Shown one piece after another: positions 43,691-53,112 of a DNA stretch of 64,000 bases. Below the pieces are notes generated by a model, which was given only the letters and a program-made list of their open reading frames with translations, was not told the origin of the DNA and did no database searches. The DNA is from an uncultured Dehalococcoidia bacterium. GTDB taxonomy: Bacteria; Chloroflexota; Dehalococcoidia; Lucifugimonadales; UBA3495. The stretch spans positions 4,208,608 through 4,272,607 of the forward strand of contig OX638345.1 of the NCBI GenBank assembly GCA_951813535.1, written 5' to 3'. The position numbers and the translations under genes were made by a program. Within the stretch, counting starts at the first letter, position 1, and every line of letters begins with the position of its first letter.

Positions 43691-44074
43691 ATGCCCCGAC
43701 CACGCGCACGTCGCCGCGAGCGACGCTCCATTCCCCTGGGGCGCGCCTACATCTACTCCACGTTCAACAATACGCTGGTCAGCCTGACCGACCCCGATGG
43801 GAACGTCGTAGCCTCCACCAGCGCCGGCACCGCCGGCTTCCGCGGCTCACGCAAGGGTACGGCATTCGCCGCCCAGCGCGCCGCCGAGCAGGCCGCGCGT
43901 CGCGGCGTGGACATGGGCATGCGGAACATCGACGTCTACATCAAGGGCCCCGGCTCCGGCCGTGAACCGGCCATACGAGCGCTGCAGGCGGCCGGCCTGA
44001 ACGTCGCCAGCATTCGCGACGTGACCCCCATCCCCCACAACGGCGTCCGCCCTCCCAAGCGGCGCCGCGTGTAA
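43691..44074 (+). CDS. rpsK: 30S ribosomal protein S11
   Basis: A 127-residue protein with [40 protein letters not shown] and the conserved end [20 protein letters not shown]. It lies in the platform near the mRNA exit. The order is canonical. Confidence 0.98.
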   Translation: MPRPRARRRERRSIPLGRAYIYSTFNNTLVSLTDPDGNVVASTSAGTAGFRGSRKGTAFAAQRAAEQAARRGVDMGMRNIDVYIKGPGSGREPAIRALQAAGLNVASIRDVTPIPHNGVRPPKRRRV

Positions 44075-44115
44075 CCCGAAAACCCCCTTCTCACAACACC
44101 AACGGAAAGACCAAC

Positions 44116-44742
44116 ATGGGCAGATATACCGGACCCTCGTGCCGCCTGTGCCGCCGCGCCGGCGAAAAGCTCTTCCTGAAAGGCGACCGCTGCTTTTCAC
44201 CGCGCTGCGCCATCGAGCGCCGCCACATCCCGCCCGGAGGCGGCGGCAACCGCCGCCGGCGCGTTTCCGACTACGGCGTTCACCTGCGCGAGAAGCAGAA
44301 GGCCCGGCAGATGTACGGCATCATGGAAAGCCAGTTCCGGAAGTACATGACCGACGCGTTCAATACGCCCGGCATCTCCGGCAACAACCTGCTCCGCACC
44401 CTGGAGCGGCGGCTGGACAACGTCGTTTTTTTGCTGGGGTTCGCCGATTCCCGTAAGCAGGCCCGCCAGATGGTCCAGCACGGCCACTTCAACGTCAACG
44501 GCCGCAAGACCGACATTCCCTCCTTCCTGGTCAAGACGGGCCAGACCATAGGCTGGACCGAAACCTCTCGCAAACGCGAGTTCTTCGCCGACCGCACCGA
44601 AGGTCTGCCCAAGCGCACCCTTCCCAGCTGGTTGACCCTCGACCTGACCCAAATGGAAGGTCATGTGATCTCAATGCCGCCCGACAACGAACTACCCGAA
44701 ACCATCAACTCCCGCCTGATCGTCGAGTACTACTCAAGGTAA
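44116..44742 (+). CDS. rpsD: 30S ribosomal protein S4
   Basis: A 208-residue protein. The N-terminal zinc-type cysteines are in CRLCRRAGEKLFLKGDRC and SPRC. The S4 RNA-binding domain has LDNVVFLLGFADSRKQARQM and VQHGHFNVNGRK. A primary 16S rRNA binder. Confidence 0.98.
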   Translation: MGRYTGPSCRLCRRAGEKLFLKGDRCFSPRCAIERRHIPPGGGGNRRRRVSDYGVHLREKQKARQMYGIMESQFRKYMTDAFNTPGISGNNLLRTLERRLDNVVFLLGFADSRKQARQMVQHGHFNVNGRKTDIPSFLVKTGQTIGWTETSRKREFFADRTEGLPKRTLPSWLTLDLTQMEGHVISMPPDNELPETINSRLIVEYYSR

Positions 44743-44750
44743 CCTGCGGC

Positions 44751-45839
44751 ATGTTAGATCCTCAAATCCTCCCGCCATTGCGGGATCCGGAACCCGAAAT
44801 ACCCTCCCCTTCCATCCGGGTGATCGACAGCAACGATACCTACGCGTGCGTCGCCCTGGAACCGCTGGAACGGGGATATGCCACCACAGTGGGCAACCCG
44901 CTGCGGCGGTTGCTGCTCAGCTCCATCCAGGGCACCGCCGTGACCTGGGTAAAGATTGAAGGCGTGCCCCACGAATACTCGGTCATACCGGGCGTCAAGG
45001 AAGAGGTCATGGACCTCCTCCTCAGCGTCAAGCGCATCCGTATCAACGCCCTGTCCAAGCGCACCGGCAAGATGCGTCTCGACGTGACCGGCGAGGGCCG
45101 CGTCTGCGCCGGCGACATCGCAACCGCCAGCGATCACCAGATCGTCAACCCGGAACTGCACCTCGCCACCCTGGACAACCCGGACGTTTCCCTGTCCATT
45201 GAGTTCAACGTGGAAGCGGGCAAGGGCTACCAGCAGGTGGCCCAGGGTGACAGCATGGCCGGTCTCCCGGTGGGCGTGCTGCCCGTGGATGCCATCTACA
45301 ACCCCGTCCGCAAGGTGGAATACTCCGTTGAGCGGATGATGGTCGGTCAGCAGACCGACTGGGAGCGGTTGATCATGCGGGTGTGGACCGACGGCGCCGT
45401 GAGTCCGCTGGCCGCCATCCAGGAAGCTTCCGAAAATCTCGTCCAGCACTTCTTCATGTTCAACCAGCTCAGCCGACCCGCCGATGCGCCGCTGGACACG
45501 GGCAATCTCACCGTTGCCTCCGAAGTCTACCTGATGCCCATCGAACGGCTGGACCTGTCGTCGCGCACGCTCAACTGCCTCAAGCGCGCCAAGCTGGATC
45601 GCGTCGGGCAGGTGCTCGACCTCAGCTCGGACGAACTGCTGAACATCCGCAACTTCGGACAGAAGTCCCTGGAAGAGTTGCAGGGCAAACTCGCCGAGTT
45701 GGGCGTCAGTTCGGCCCGGGTCAGCCAGGCCGCCAGCGAAGCGGGCCCCGACCTGGACGACGAAGATATGGACGACGTCGACACCCCACTGGTGTTCGAC
45801 CCCGAAGACGAAGAATACGATTACGACAACGGTGACTAG
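44751..45839 (+). CDS. rpoA: RNA polymerase alpha subunit
   Basis: A 362-residue protein. The N-terminal assembly domain has FVLEPLERG-type sequence ([20 protein letters not shown]) and the alpha-CTD has [20 protein letters not shown] plus [16 protein letters not shown], which contacts UP elements and activators. About 35 residues of highly acidic tail follow, making it longer than usual (about 315-330). Confidence 0.98.
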   Translation: MLDPQILPPLRDPEPEIPSPSIRVIDSNDTYACVALEPLERGYATTVGNPLRRLLLSSIQGTAVTWVKIEGVPHEYSVIPGVKEEVMDLLLSVKRIRINALSKRTGKMRLDVTGEGRVCAGDIATASDHQIVNPELHLATLDNPDVSLSIEFNVEAGKGYQQVAQGDSMAGLPVGVLPVDAIYNPVRKVEYSVERMMVGQQTDWERLIMRVWTDGAVSPLAAIQEASENLVQHFFMFNQLSRPADAPLDTGNLTVASEVYLMPIERLDLSSRTLNCLKRAKLDRVGQVLDLSSDELLNIRNFGQKSLEELQGKLAELGVSSARVSQAASEAGPDLDDEDMDDVDTPLVFDPEDEEYDYDNGD

Positions 45840-45841
45840 CC

Positions 45842-46195
45842 ATGCCTTCCCATCGCGTAGCCGGCCGCAAACTCAGCCGGTACAAGGACCAGCGCAAGGC
45901 GCTGCTGCGGGGCCTGACCGCCGACCTGATTCGCCACGAACGGATCACCACCACCCTGGCCAAGGCCAAGGAGACCCGGGTGATGACCGAAAAGCTGATC
46001 ACCCACGGCAAAAAGGGAACGCTCCACAACCGGCGAACCGCCCTGAGCCGGCTGCCCCAAAAGGACGTGGTGGCCAAGATATTCGACGACCTCGGCCCCC
46101 GTTACGCCGAGCGACCCGGCGGCTACACCCGCATCATCAAGCTGGGACCCCGTCAGGGCGACGGCGCGTCGATGGCCGTTATCGAGCTGGTGTAA
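45842..46195 (+). CDS. rplQ: 50S ribosomal protein L17
   Basis: A 117-residue protein with [20 protein letters not shown] and [13 protein letters not shown]. It starts 2 nt after the rpoA stop and closes the classical alpha operon. Confidence 0.98.
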   Translation: MPSHRVAGRKLSRYKDQRKALLRGLTADLIRHERITTTLAKAKETRVMTEKLITHGKKGTLHNRRTALSRLPQKDVVAKIFDDLGPRYAERPGGYTRIIKLGPRQGDGASMAVIELV

Positions 46196-46245
46196 CGCCA
46201 GCGCGACGACACTGTTCGAGGAATTGCCATTGGCCCAATGACCGC

Positions 46246-47070
46246 ATGACATCCCAACGCACCAGCGACGGATCGCAACGCCGCATCGCCCTGGTGGTGG
46301 CATACGAAGGCGCCAATTACGCCGGCTTTCAACTTCAGGCCGACGTCCCGACCATCCAGGGAGAATTGGAAAAAGCCTTCAATCGTCTCACCGGCGAGCG
46401 CGCCAGGGTACGGGGAGCCAGTCGCACCGACTCCGGCGCCCATGCCCTCTGCCAGGTGGTTGACCTCGTGACCGACACCGCGCACGGAACCGACGTGGTA
46501 GTTGCGGCCATGAACCACTACCTGCCGGATGATATCCGCATAATCCTGGCCAGCGACGTGCCCGAAACATTCCACGCCAGGCGCAGCGCCACCAGGCGAG
46601 ACTACCGGTACAGCATCGCCAACCGACCCGTACCGTCTCCTCTCCTCCGGCGCACCCACCACGCAGAGCCGGTGCCGTTGGATCTGGAAGCGATGCGAAC
46701 CGCGACCCACAGCCTGGTGGGAATCCGTGATTTTGGGCAAATCGCCACGGCGCATCCCCGAGACCAGAGCGCGGTGCGACGGGTGTTCCAATGGGACGTG
46801 AAACGCCAGACCGACGACCCTGATGTCATTGTTATCGATTGTGCGGCCAACGGGTTCTTGCGGCATCAAATCAGGCGAACCAACGCAGTGCTGCTGGAGA
46901 TAGGAAAAGGACGATTGCCCATCCACGCCACGGCTGACGCCCTGGCCGGACGAACCCAACAACTACACAACATCCCGACCCTCCCCGCAAAAGGCCTGTG
47001 CCTGCGGTCGGTGCACTACCCCGAATTCAATCACTTGCTGAAGGTAGCCAGTTACCATGAAACGAACTAG
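46246..47070 (+). CDS. truA: tRNA pseudouridine(38-40) synthase
   Basis: A 274-residue protein from ATG 46246; the longer open frame upstream is a shadow of rplQ. The catalytic motif RTDSGAHA holds the nucleophilic Asp, preceded by YEGANYAGFQLQADVPTIQG; FLRHQIRRTNAVLLEIGKG is typical of the C-terminal half. Its end overlaps rplM by 14 nt. Confidence 0.95.
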   Translation: MTSQRTSDGSQRRIALVVAYEGANYAGFQLQADVPTIQGELEKAFNRLTGERARVRGASRTDSGAHALCQVVDLVTDTAHGTDVVVAAMNHYLPDDIRIILASDVPETFHARRSATRRDYRYSIANRPVPSPLLRRTHHAEPVPLDLEAMRTATHSLVGIRDFGQIATAHPRDQSAVRRVFQWDVKRQTDDPDVIVIDCAANGFLRHQIRRTNAVLLEIGKGRLPIHATADALAGRTQQLHNIPTLPAKGLCLRSVHYPEFNHLLKVASYHETN

Positions 47071-47488
47071 CACTTACTTCGCCAAGGCCGGTGACGTGCC
47101 GGATACCTGGCGCGTCATCGACGCCACCGGCATCAGCCTGGGCCGCGTGGCCCGCCAGGTGGCCGTGGCCCTGCAGGGCAAAGACCAGCCCTCCTACACA
47201 CCCCACGTCATCACCGGGTGTCACGTGGTGGTCATCAACGCCGACAAGGTCCGCATCACCGGACGCAAGCTGATGCAGAAGATGTACTACCGGCACAGCG
47301 GCTACGTGGGCAACCTCAAGTCATTCCTCATGCGCGACATGATGGAAGAGCGCCCGGAGCGTGTCGTGCGTCTGGCCGTCAAGGGCATGCTGCCCTCCAA
47401 CAAGCAGGGCCGCCAGATGCTCCGTCGTCTGCGCGTCTACGCCGGCGACCAGCACCCGCATGAAGCCCAGGTCGGCAGCGCCCAGTAG
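47057..47488 (+). CDS. rplM: 50S ribosomal protein L13
   Basis: A 143-residue protein with WRVIDATGISLGRVARQVAV and MYYRHSGYVGNLKS. It starts inside the truA end, so translation may be coupled. It pairs with rpsI as in most bacteria. Confidence 0.98.
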   Translation: MKRTSTYFAKAGDVPDTWRVIDATGISLGRVARQVAVALQGKDQPSYTPHVITGCHVVVINADKVRITGRKLMQKMYYRHSGYVGNLKSFLMRDMMEERPERVVRLAVKGMLPSNKQGRQMLRRLRVYAGDQHPHEAQVGSAQ

Positions 47489-47540
47489 CATCACAACCGC
47501 TTTCAGACAATCGCCCACGCAAGGCAGGTAACCAACCAAC

Positions 47541-47954
47541 ATGGTGACGCAAGCAGAACCGCAAGCGCAGTACTTCTACGGGACCGGCCGGCGCAAGAGC
47601 GCCATCGCCAAGGTGCGCATCTATCCCGACGATGGCACCGCGATTATCGTCAACGACAAGCCCATGGAGGATTACTTCAACTGGCTGCCGTGGCAGTCCA
47701 CCGTGCGGGAACCCTTCGCAACATCGGGAACCGTCGGCCGTTTTCGCGTCATGGCCAAGGTCACCGGCGGCGGCGTCAACGCCCAGGCCGAGGCCATCCG
47801 CCACGGCATTGCCCGCGCCCTGGTCGTCTTCGACCCCAACCTGAAATCCAGCCTGCGCCGCGCCGGCTTCATCACCCGCGACGCCCGGGTCAAGGAAAGC
47901 AAGAAGTACGGCCTCAAGCGCGCCCGCCGCGCCCCACAGTACACCAAGCGGTAG
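47541..47954 (+). CDS. rpsI: 30S ribosomal protein S9
   Basis: A 137-residue protein with FYGTGRRKSAIAKVRIYPDD and the family C-terminus KYGLKRARRAPQYTKR, whose last Lys/Arg contacts P-site tRNA. It is the last ribosomal gene of the block. Confidence 0.98.
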   Translation: MVTQAEPQAQYFYGTGRRKSAIAKVRIYPDDGTAIIVNDKPMEDYFNWLPWQSTVREPFATSGTVGRFRVMAKVTGGGVNAQAEAIRHGIARALVVFDPNLKSSLRRAGFITRDARVKESKKYGLKRARRAPQYTKR

Positions 47955-47985
47955 AGTGGCTCCGGCAGTGCCGGGGAAATTGTCG

Positions 47986-48363
47986 ATGGGACTACCGGAA
48001 ACAATGGCTGTCATCGCCGGCACTGGCTTGGCCGTCACGGTAATAGTGGTGTTGGTCAGAGCCAGCTACCAGTTGGGACGGCTAAGCAGCCAAGCCAATA
48101 ATCACGAGATCGCCATCCGCGATCTGAACGGCAGGGTTGATCACCTGGACGCCAAATTTGAAGCCAAGTTCGACGCCCTGGAAGCCAAGTTCGACGCCAA
48201 GTTTGATGCCCTGGAGGCCAAATTCGACGCCAGGTTTGATGCTTTGACCACAGCCATCAACGAGTTACGCGACGAAGTGCAGCAGATCAACCGAATTCTG
48301 GTCGGCTTGGCCAACCACACCCACGACGCCGACGGCAGGACCGTGTTCACCATCCCGTCCTGA
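47986..48363 (+). CDS. single-pass membrane protein with hendecad coiled-coil repeats
   Basis: A 125-residue protein from ATG 47986 (GTG 47956 and ATG 48004 are alternatives). One membrane helix (MAVIAGTGLAVTVIVVLVRA) is followed by a coiled coil with near-identical 11-residue units of the FDALEAKFDAK type, repeated at DNA level around 48150-48240. The family is not recognised; it may be a membrane-anchored spacer or scaffold. It starts 31 nt after rpsI and is followed by a terminator. Confidence 0.65.
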   Translation: MGLPETMAVIAGTGLAVTVIVVLVRASYQLGRLSSQANNHEIAIRDLNGRVDHLDAKFEAKFDALEAKFDAKFDALEAKFDARFDALTTAINELRDEVQQINRILVGLANHTHDADGRTVFTIPS

Positions 48364-48387
48364 CCGACCCGTTGCCCTGAATTTGAG

Positions 48388-48414
48388 AACCCCTCGGCTG
48401 TGCGCCGAGGGGTT
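48388..48414. terminator. stem-loop terminator between convergent genes
   Basis: AACCCCTCGGC (48388-48398) and GCCGAGGGGTT (48404-48414) form a perfect 11-bp stem with a 5-nt loop. It ends the ribosomal/coiled-coil transcript and probably also the opposing CcdA-like gene. Confidence 0.85.
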
Positions 48415-48421
48415 TGTCATT

Positions 48422-49345
48422 TCAGAACAGGTCCCGGCCGATGGTCAGCCAGTAGAACATGATGTACACGCCGGCCACCACCATCAGCCAGGCCCCCACC
48501 ACGCCCACGTAGGGCAGGATCGCCCGCATCCACTGCACCATCACCGAGCGGGCCAGGGCCATCCCCAGCGTCAGCGCCATGATGACGCTGCCCATCCCGG
48601 CCGCGTACAGCACGAACTGTCCCAGCGTGTCCAGCCACCCTGACGACTGGGCGACGCCCACCCCCAGCACCGCCAGGAACAGGGGCAGCGTGCAGCTCAG
48701 CGACGCCAGCCCATAGCTGACCCCGAACAGCAGGTAGCCGGTCAGGTTCATCTGGCTGGGATCCCCAACACGAGCCGCCGCCCGCTGGGCCAGGCTGGTG
48801 TAGATCTTGCCGCCGCCGGCCATGAACGCCCCGGCCCCGATCAGCAGCACGCCGATCGCCAGGCCCACGTAGGGCAGCGCAGCCACCACGATGGCCTGCG
48901 AACCAAACCCCAGGATCAGTCCCACCAGCCCGAACAGCACGACGAAGCCCGCCGAAACGGTGAGGCCAACCATGACCGCCCGCGCCACCAGGACCATCGG
49001 CCGGCGCTGTTCCTGCTCCCCGCTGCCGCCGCTCACGTACAGGCCCAGGTAGGCGGGCAGCATGGCAAAACCGCACGGATTCACCGCGGAGGCTGCGCCC
49101 ACCGCGTAGGCGAACCCGAGCTTGATGCCCACGTTGCTCAAACCGGTGCCCGACGAACCGGATAACAACTCAACAAACCGGTTCACCCCGTCGATGCCCT
49201 CCGTGCTCCGCAATAGCAGCGCCCCCACCACGGCAATGGCGTAGGCAACGGCGGCGATGAGCGCCGCCACCACGACGCTACGGCTGACGGGTAGTCGGTC
49301 CCAAAGTGTGGTTGCAGTGGTCGGAGTTTCCGCTGGTGTAGTCAT
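48422..49345 (-). CDS. CcdA/DsbD-type thiol-disulfide membrane transporter
   Basis: A 307-residue protein from ATG 49345 (GTG 49354 is also in frame). Six to eight membrane helices. The redox cysteines are in SAVNPCGFAMLPAYLGLY and, half a protein later, LASLSCTLPLFLA, the internal pseudo-repeat of CcdA. It passes electrons from cytoplasmic thioredoxin to the outside, for cytochrome c maturation or disulfide reduction. No thioredoxin-like partner is adjacent. Confidence 0.9.
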   Translation of the reverse strand: MTTPAETPTTATTLWDRLPVSRSVVVAALIAAVAYAIAVVGALLLRSTEGIDGVNRFVELLSGSSGTGLSNVGIKLGFAYAVGAASAVNPCGFAMLPAYLGLYVSGGSGEQEQRRPMVLVARAVMVGLTVSAGFVVLFGLVGLILGFGSQAIVVAALPYVGLAIGVLLIGAGAFMAGGGKIYTSLAQRAAARVGDPSQMNLTGYLLFGVSYGLASLSCTLPLFLAVLGVGVAQSSGWLDTLGQFVLYAAGMGSVIMALTLGMALARSVMVQWMRAILPYVGVVGAWLMVVAGVYIMFYWLTIGRDLF

Positions 49346-49420
49346 GGCTTTCACCCGATAAGCGCGGCGTCTATTTATTTTGGTGCGACCTGCGGTCGAG
49401 TTCGTCTGACCGCAGACCTG

Positions 49421-49756
49421 CTACTCGTTTCTAACGATTACCGTATCGGCCACCCGGTCCGCCAGCGAGCGGTGCTCTTCCTCGTCAATGAGCAGCAAAA
49501 CAATGTCGGCAAAAAAGCCGATGACGAACCAGTGGGCAACGGTCTGGACGATCTCACGCACGAATGTCGTGCCCCACCCGGCCGGATCGCCGTGGCGTTT
49601 CACAGCCCGTATGCCCAGCAGCTGCTTGCCGGGAGTCTGCCCGCGCCCCAACACAATCAGCCACCAGATTAGATAACCGATGATCAGCGTTAGAAAAAAC
49701 AGAATACCGTCGAGTAGAAAGGCGAACATCCGCCGTAACGGCGTGGCATATTCCAT
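49421..49756 (-). CDS. RDD-family membrane protein, copy 1
   Basis: A 111-residue protein: RRMFAFLLDGILFFLTLIIG contains the R and D of the RDD name, TPGKQLLGIRAVKRHG the central motif, and SLADRVADTVIVRN the terminal D. Two to three helices. The role of small RDD proteins is poorly known. A longer paralogue lies at 52276-52716. Confidence 0.8.
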   Translation of the reverse strand: MEYATPLRRMFAFLLDGILFFLTLIIGYLIWWLIVLGRGQTPGKQLLGIRAVKRHGDPAGWGTTFVREIVQTVAHWFVIGFFADIVLLLIDEEEHRSLADRVADTVIVRNE

Positions 49757-49863
49757 CGTACAGCCTCACTGATAAATACGTCGCTTCGTAGTCATCGGTT
49801 CAACGCGTGCGGGTGATCGCACGGAACAAACTCCGGCCAACGCCGGCAGGACCTAACGTCTCG

Positions 49864-50829
49864 TCATTCCCTCAGGCTCAGCAATAGCCGCTCCGCCTCC
49901 CGGCAAATGTCGCCCATCACCTCGGCCGCCGGGCGAATCGCGTTCACCGCGCCCGCCCCTTGCCCCATGTACACCGACGATACCTCGGGATCGTGCCGAG
50001 CGCGGGCGGCAGCCACGTCTGATGCCAACTCCTCCCGATGCTCCATCATGGCTTCGTCCCGGCCGTCCCACTCCCGCACCAGCCGGTTCCGGTATACCCG
50101 ACCGGCAATCCCGGTGGGCCAGGGCGTGTTGCCCAGCAGGTCGTACAGCCGCGTAAACACCGTATCCTGTCCATCGGATCGAACAACCTGCTCCTTGAAG
50201 GCCTCGGGCACCTCCACCGCCTCCGGCGTGGCCAGCAGCGCCGTACCCAGCGACGCGCCCTCCGCGCCGGCGGCCAGGACCGCCGCCAGGGCCCGCCCCG
50301 TGGTGATTCCTCCCGCGGCCAGCACGGGAACCTCAGGGTATTGCTCCACCGTCGCCACCAGCAGCGGCAGCAGGTTCATCCCGCCGGTGTGCCCGCCCGC
50401 TTCGTTGCCCTGAACCAGCAGCATGTCTGCGCCGGCATCGACTGCGAGCCGGGCCAACTCCAGCGACTGCACCTGACAGATGGTGACCGCCCCGGCATCC
50501 CGGGCTCTGCTGAGCCACGGCTCCGGATCGCTGAACGAGAAGATGGCCACCGGAACCTGTTCCTCCAGCACAATCTCAAAGTTCGTCGGGTCAAGCTCAA
50601 TCAGCTGGGTGATGAAACCCACTCCGAACGGCCCGTCAGCGGCTCCCCGTATAAATTGGATCTGCTCCCGCAGCCAGTCCGGCCCGAAGTCGTTGCTGCC
50701 GCCGAAGGTACCCAGACCCCCGGCCCCGGACACCGCCGCTGCAAGCGTACCGCCGCTGTGGTTGCTCATCGGCGCATTCATAGCCGGGAGCGACAGCCCC
50801 AGCAGGTCGGTGAAGCGGGTGCGCAGCAC
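49864..50829 (-). CDS. nitronate monooxygenase-like (NPD family) FMN enzyme
   Basis: A 321-residue TIM barrel. The signature pattern is PMSNHSGGTLAAAVSGAGGL near the N-terminus, VQGNEAGGHTGG (with the conserved His) near residue 140, then PVLAAGGITTGRALAAVLAA and GAEGASLGTALLATPEA for FMN phosphate binding. The family oxidises alkyl nitronates or acts as enoyl-ACP reductase (FabK-like). The substrate is uncertain. It ends a short minus-strand run with the phosphohexomutase 11 nt upstream. Confidence 0.85.
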   Translation of the reverse strand: MLRTRFTDLLGLSLPAMNAPMSNHSGGTLAAAVSGAGGLGTFGGSNDFGPDWLREQIQFIRGAADGPFGVGFITQLIELDPTNFEIVLEEQVPVAIFSFSDPEPWLSRARDAGAVTICQVQSLELARLAVDAGADMLLVQGNEAGGHTGGMNLLPLLVATVEQYPEVPVLAAGGITTGRALAAVLAAGAEGASLGTALLATPEAVEVPEAFKEQVVRSDGQDTVFTRLYDLLGNTPWPTGIAGRVYRNRLVREWDGRDEAMMEHREELASDVAAARARHDPEVSSVYMGQGAGAVNAIRPAAEVMGDICREAERLLLSLRE

Positions 50830-50840
50830 GGCCAGTCCGC

Positions 50841-52253
50841 TCAGACGCCCAGGTGCGCTTGCATGGCGTCCAATAGGCGGGTCACGTCGTCCGTCGTGTC
50901 CGCCTCACAGTAGATGCGCAGCAGCGGCTCGGTCCCCGAGAAGCGGGCCGCGACCCAGCCCGCGTCCAGCATCCAGCGGCGCCCATCGATTTCATCCATG
51001 CTGCGCACGGTCATGCCGGCCAGTTCTTTCAGCGGTTCGCCTCCGAGGCGCTCCATGATCGCCGATCGCTGCGTCGGGTCGAAGCCCACGTCCCGCCGCT
51101 GGTAGTGATGCTCGCCGACCAGGTCAAACAGATGGCGCACCATGCCGGAGGCCGTCAGCCCGGCGATGGCCATGTACTCCAGCAGCAGCAGCCCGCTCAG
51201 GATGCCGTCTCGCTCGGGAATGTGCCCCCGGAAGGCGTACCCGCCGCTCTCCTCGCCGCCCAGCAGCGCGTCGTCCGCCTGGAATCGCGGACCGATGTTC
51301 TTGAACCCCACCGGCATCTCGGCGATGTCCACGCCGTACCTCTGCGCCAGCTTGTTCAGCATCACCGACGCGGTGACCCCCTTCACCAGCGCGCCGCGAT
51401 CTCCCCGCTCCAGCAGGTACAACGCCAGCAGCGAGAACACCTCCAGCGTGCTGACAAACCGCCCGTTCTCGTCCACCAGGCCGATGCGGTCCGCGTCGCC
51501 GTCCAGCGCCAGGCCAGCCGATGCTCCATCCAGCGGCACCCGACGGCAAAGTTCGCTCAGGTTGTGCGCGATGGGTTCCGGCTGCGCCATGCCGGGAAAC
51601 GACGGGTTCACTTCTGCCCGCAGTTCAGTGACCGTGGTCGTCCCGCCTTTCAGCATCCCCGGAATGAACCCCGCGCCGGCGCCGTGCATGGCGTCCACCA
51701 GCACGTTCAACCCGGCGGCGCGAATCGCGTCCAGGTTGACCAGGCCGTCGATGGATTCACGGTACGCCGGAGCGGGGTTGATGTCCTCAAGCAGGCCGGC
51801 ATCACGAGCGGCGTCCGGCGCCAGCGTCCGTGGCGGCCTTGCCGATTCGATGCACAGTTCCAGCGTGTCCGTCATGGCCTGGCTGGCGCTGCCGCCCTGG
51901 GCCGACTTGAACTTGAACCCGCTCCACGCCGCCGGGTTGTGGCTGGACGTGATCACCACCCCGCCGGCCGCGCCGCTGTGCACCACCTGATGGCTGACCA
52001 CCGGCGTCGGCGCCGGCTCCTTACACAGCCTGACCGCAATGCCGTTGCCCGCAATCACCGAGGCCACCGTCTCCGCGAACTCTCGCGACGCGAACCGAGT
52101 GTCGTAACCCACCACCAACCCGTCGCCGGACGATCCTTCAATCCGCAGGTAGTCGGCGAGCCCCTGCGAGCAGCGCGCCACGTTGGCGAAGGTGAAGTCG
52201 TCGGCGATGATCCCGCGCCAACCGTCGGTTCCGAACTTGATGGGAGAGGTCAT
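50841..52253 (-). CDS. phosphoglucomutase / phosphomannomutase
   Basis: A 470-residue alpha-D-phosphohexomutase. Phosphoserine loop TSSHNPAAWSGFKFK, Mg-binding DGDADRIG, sugar-binding GGEESGGYAFRGH and phosphate-binding RFSGTEPLLR are all intact. It interconverts hexose-1- and hexose-6-phosphates; the exact sugar cannot be fixed from motifs. It may be co-transcribed with the NPD-family gene. Confidence 0.93.
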   Translation of the reverse strand: MTSPIKFGTDGWRGIIADDFTFANVARCSQGLADYLRIEGSSGDGLVVGYDTRFASREFAETVASVIAGNGIAVRLCKEPAPTPVVSHQVVHSGAAGGVVITSSHNPAAWSGFKFKSAQGGSASQAMTDTLELCIESARPPRTLAPDAARDAGLLEDINPAPAYRESIDGLVNLDAIRAAGLNVLVDAMHGAGAGFIPGMLKGGTTTVTELRAEVNPSFPGMAQPEPIAHNLSELCRRVPLDGASAGLALDGDADRIGLVDENGRFVSTLEVFSLLALYLLERGDRGALVKGVTASVMLNKLAQRYGVDIAEMPVGFKNIGPRFQADDALLGGEESGGYAFRGHIPERDGILSGLLLLEYMAIAGLTASGMVRHLFDLVGEHHYQRRDVGFDPTQRSAIMERLGGEPLKELAGMTVRSMDEIDGRRWMLDAGWVAARFSGTEPLLRIYCEADTTDDVTRLLDAMQAHLGV

Positions 52254-52275
52254 ACCCGGATTATAGCATCGGGGG

Positions 52276-52716
52276 TCAGCGCCACCGGCGTCGGGCGATC
52301 ACCGTGCCGGCAACACGGTCCGGAATCGACCTCCGCTCGTTGCGATCCCGCAGTATGAAAATGGCGTCGATGAAAAATCCGATGAGTGTGAGGTGCAGCA
52401 GGAATTTCACTCCCGCGCGGACCATCTTCATCCACCAGCTCGCGTTCCCGCCGCGTCGCCGCTTCACGTCCGTGCCGGTCAGCCGACGCCCCGGCGGCCC
52501 GAACTTGATGATTACGCCGAACCACAGGACGTAGGTGATCAGCAGCGCCAGCGGCACCTGTATCGCCAGGAAATCGTAGACGTCGAAATCGATGGCATCG
52601 GGGCCGGGCGACCCCAGCTTCTGGATGATGAACACCACCGCAACGGCAGCGGCCAGGAACAGCAGGCGGTCAATGAGCCAGGAGGCGAACCTCCGCAGTG
52701 GGACTATGCTTTCCAT
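52276..52716 (-). CDS. RDD-family membrane protein, copy 2
   Basis: A 146-residue protein: LRRFASWLIDRLLFLAAAVA at the start, GPPGRRLTGTDVKRRRGG in the middle and RSIPDRVAGTVIARRRW at the end fit the RDD pattern. Three helices. It shares its ending pattern (D-R-VA-TVI-R) with the copy at 49421-49756. It precedes the phosphohexomutase by 22 nt on the same strand. Confidence 0.78.
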   Translation of the reverse strand: MESIVPLRRFASWLIDRLLFLAAAVAVVFIIQKLGSPGPDAIDFDVYDFLAIQVPLALLITYVLWFGVIIKFGPPGRRLTGTDVKRRRGGNASWWMKMVRAGVKFLLHLTLIGFFIDAIFILRDRNERRSIPDRVAGTVIARRRWR

Positions 52717-52908
52717 GAACTACCACTATGTGAATAGATAAAAGGCGCTCCGGCGCCGGAGCAATACAATTCTAGCGGCGGGCATGCCGTAAAAAGGACT
52801 TGCAGCGGTACGGTTTTGACCGATTCCCACACATCATTCTCAACATTAACGCTGCACGACGCCGACCCGGGCAGCAATTTCACGCGTACCCAGTTTGAGG
52901 CGGGGAAA

Positions 52909-53020
52909 CGTCGGAATCAGGATTTTCAAGATTTGGGGATTGTCAGGATTGGAACCGTTCTGTGATGGAGCTCGCCCAATCCTGCCAAATCATAAAATCC
53001 CGTAAATCTTGATTCTGACG
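52909..53020. repeat. dispersed long palindrome, family B copy 2
   Basis: A 112-bp element, 105 of 112 positions identical to the reverse complement of 21618-21729. Similarity continues a short way into both flanks (a GCGAAA...GGTAC segment on one side, GCGGGGAA on the other). Confidence 0.88.
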
Positions 53021-53053
53021 ATTGCGAAAGAGGTACACATGATGGACAGCAAT

Positions 53054-53083
53054 GCGCCCCGCTCCAAATTCGGAACGGGGCGC
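53054..53083. terminator. stem-loop downstream of metK
   Basis: GCGCCCCG (53054-53061) and CGGGGCGC (53076-53083) form an 8-bp GC stem, with a further TCC/GGA pairing inside. It lies 30 nt past the metK stop. There is no clear U-tract. Confidence 0.5.
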
Positions 53084-53112
53084 AAATCAGCGAGTTGCCC
53101 GATGCCGGTGAA

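Larger units (their letters stand above)
52717..53112. other. 396-nt intergenic region with repeats and a stem-loop
   Basis: No gene is supported. It holds a perfect 16-bp palindrome (GCTCCGGCGCCGGAGC, 52747-52762), a family B long palindrome (52909-53020) and the metK-side stem-loop (53054-53083). Confidence 0.6.

Noticed and set aside
45832-46245. Upstream extension of truA overlapping rplQ
   Set aside because: The residues are a shadow of rplQ; TruA homology begins just after ATG 46246.
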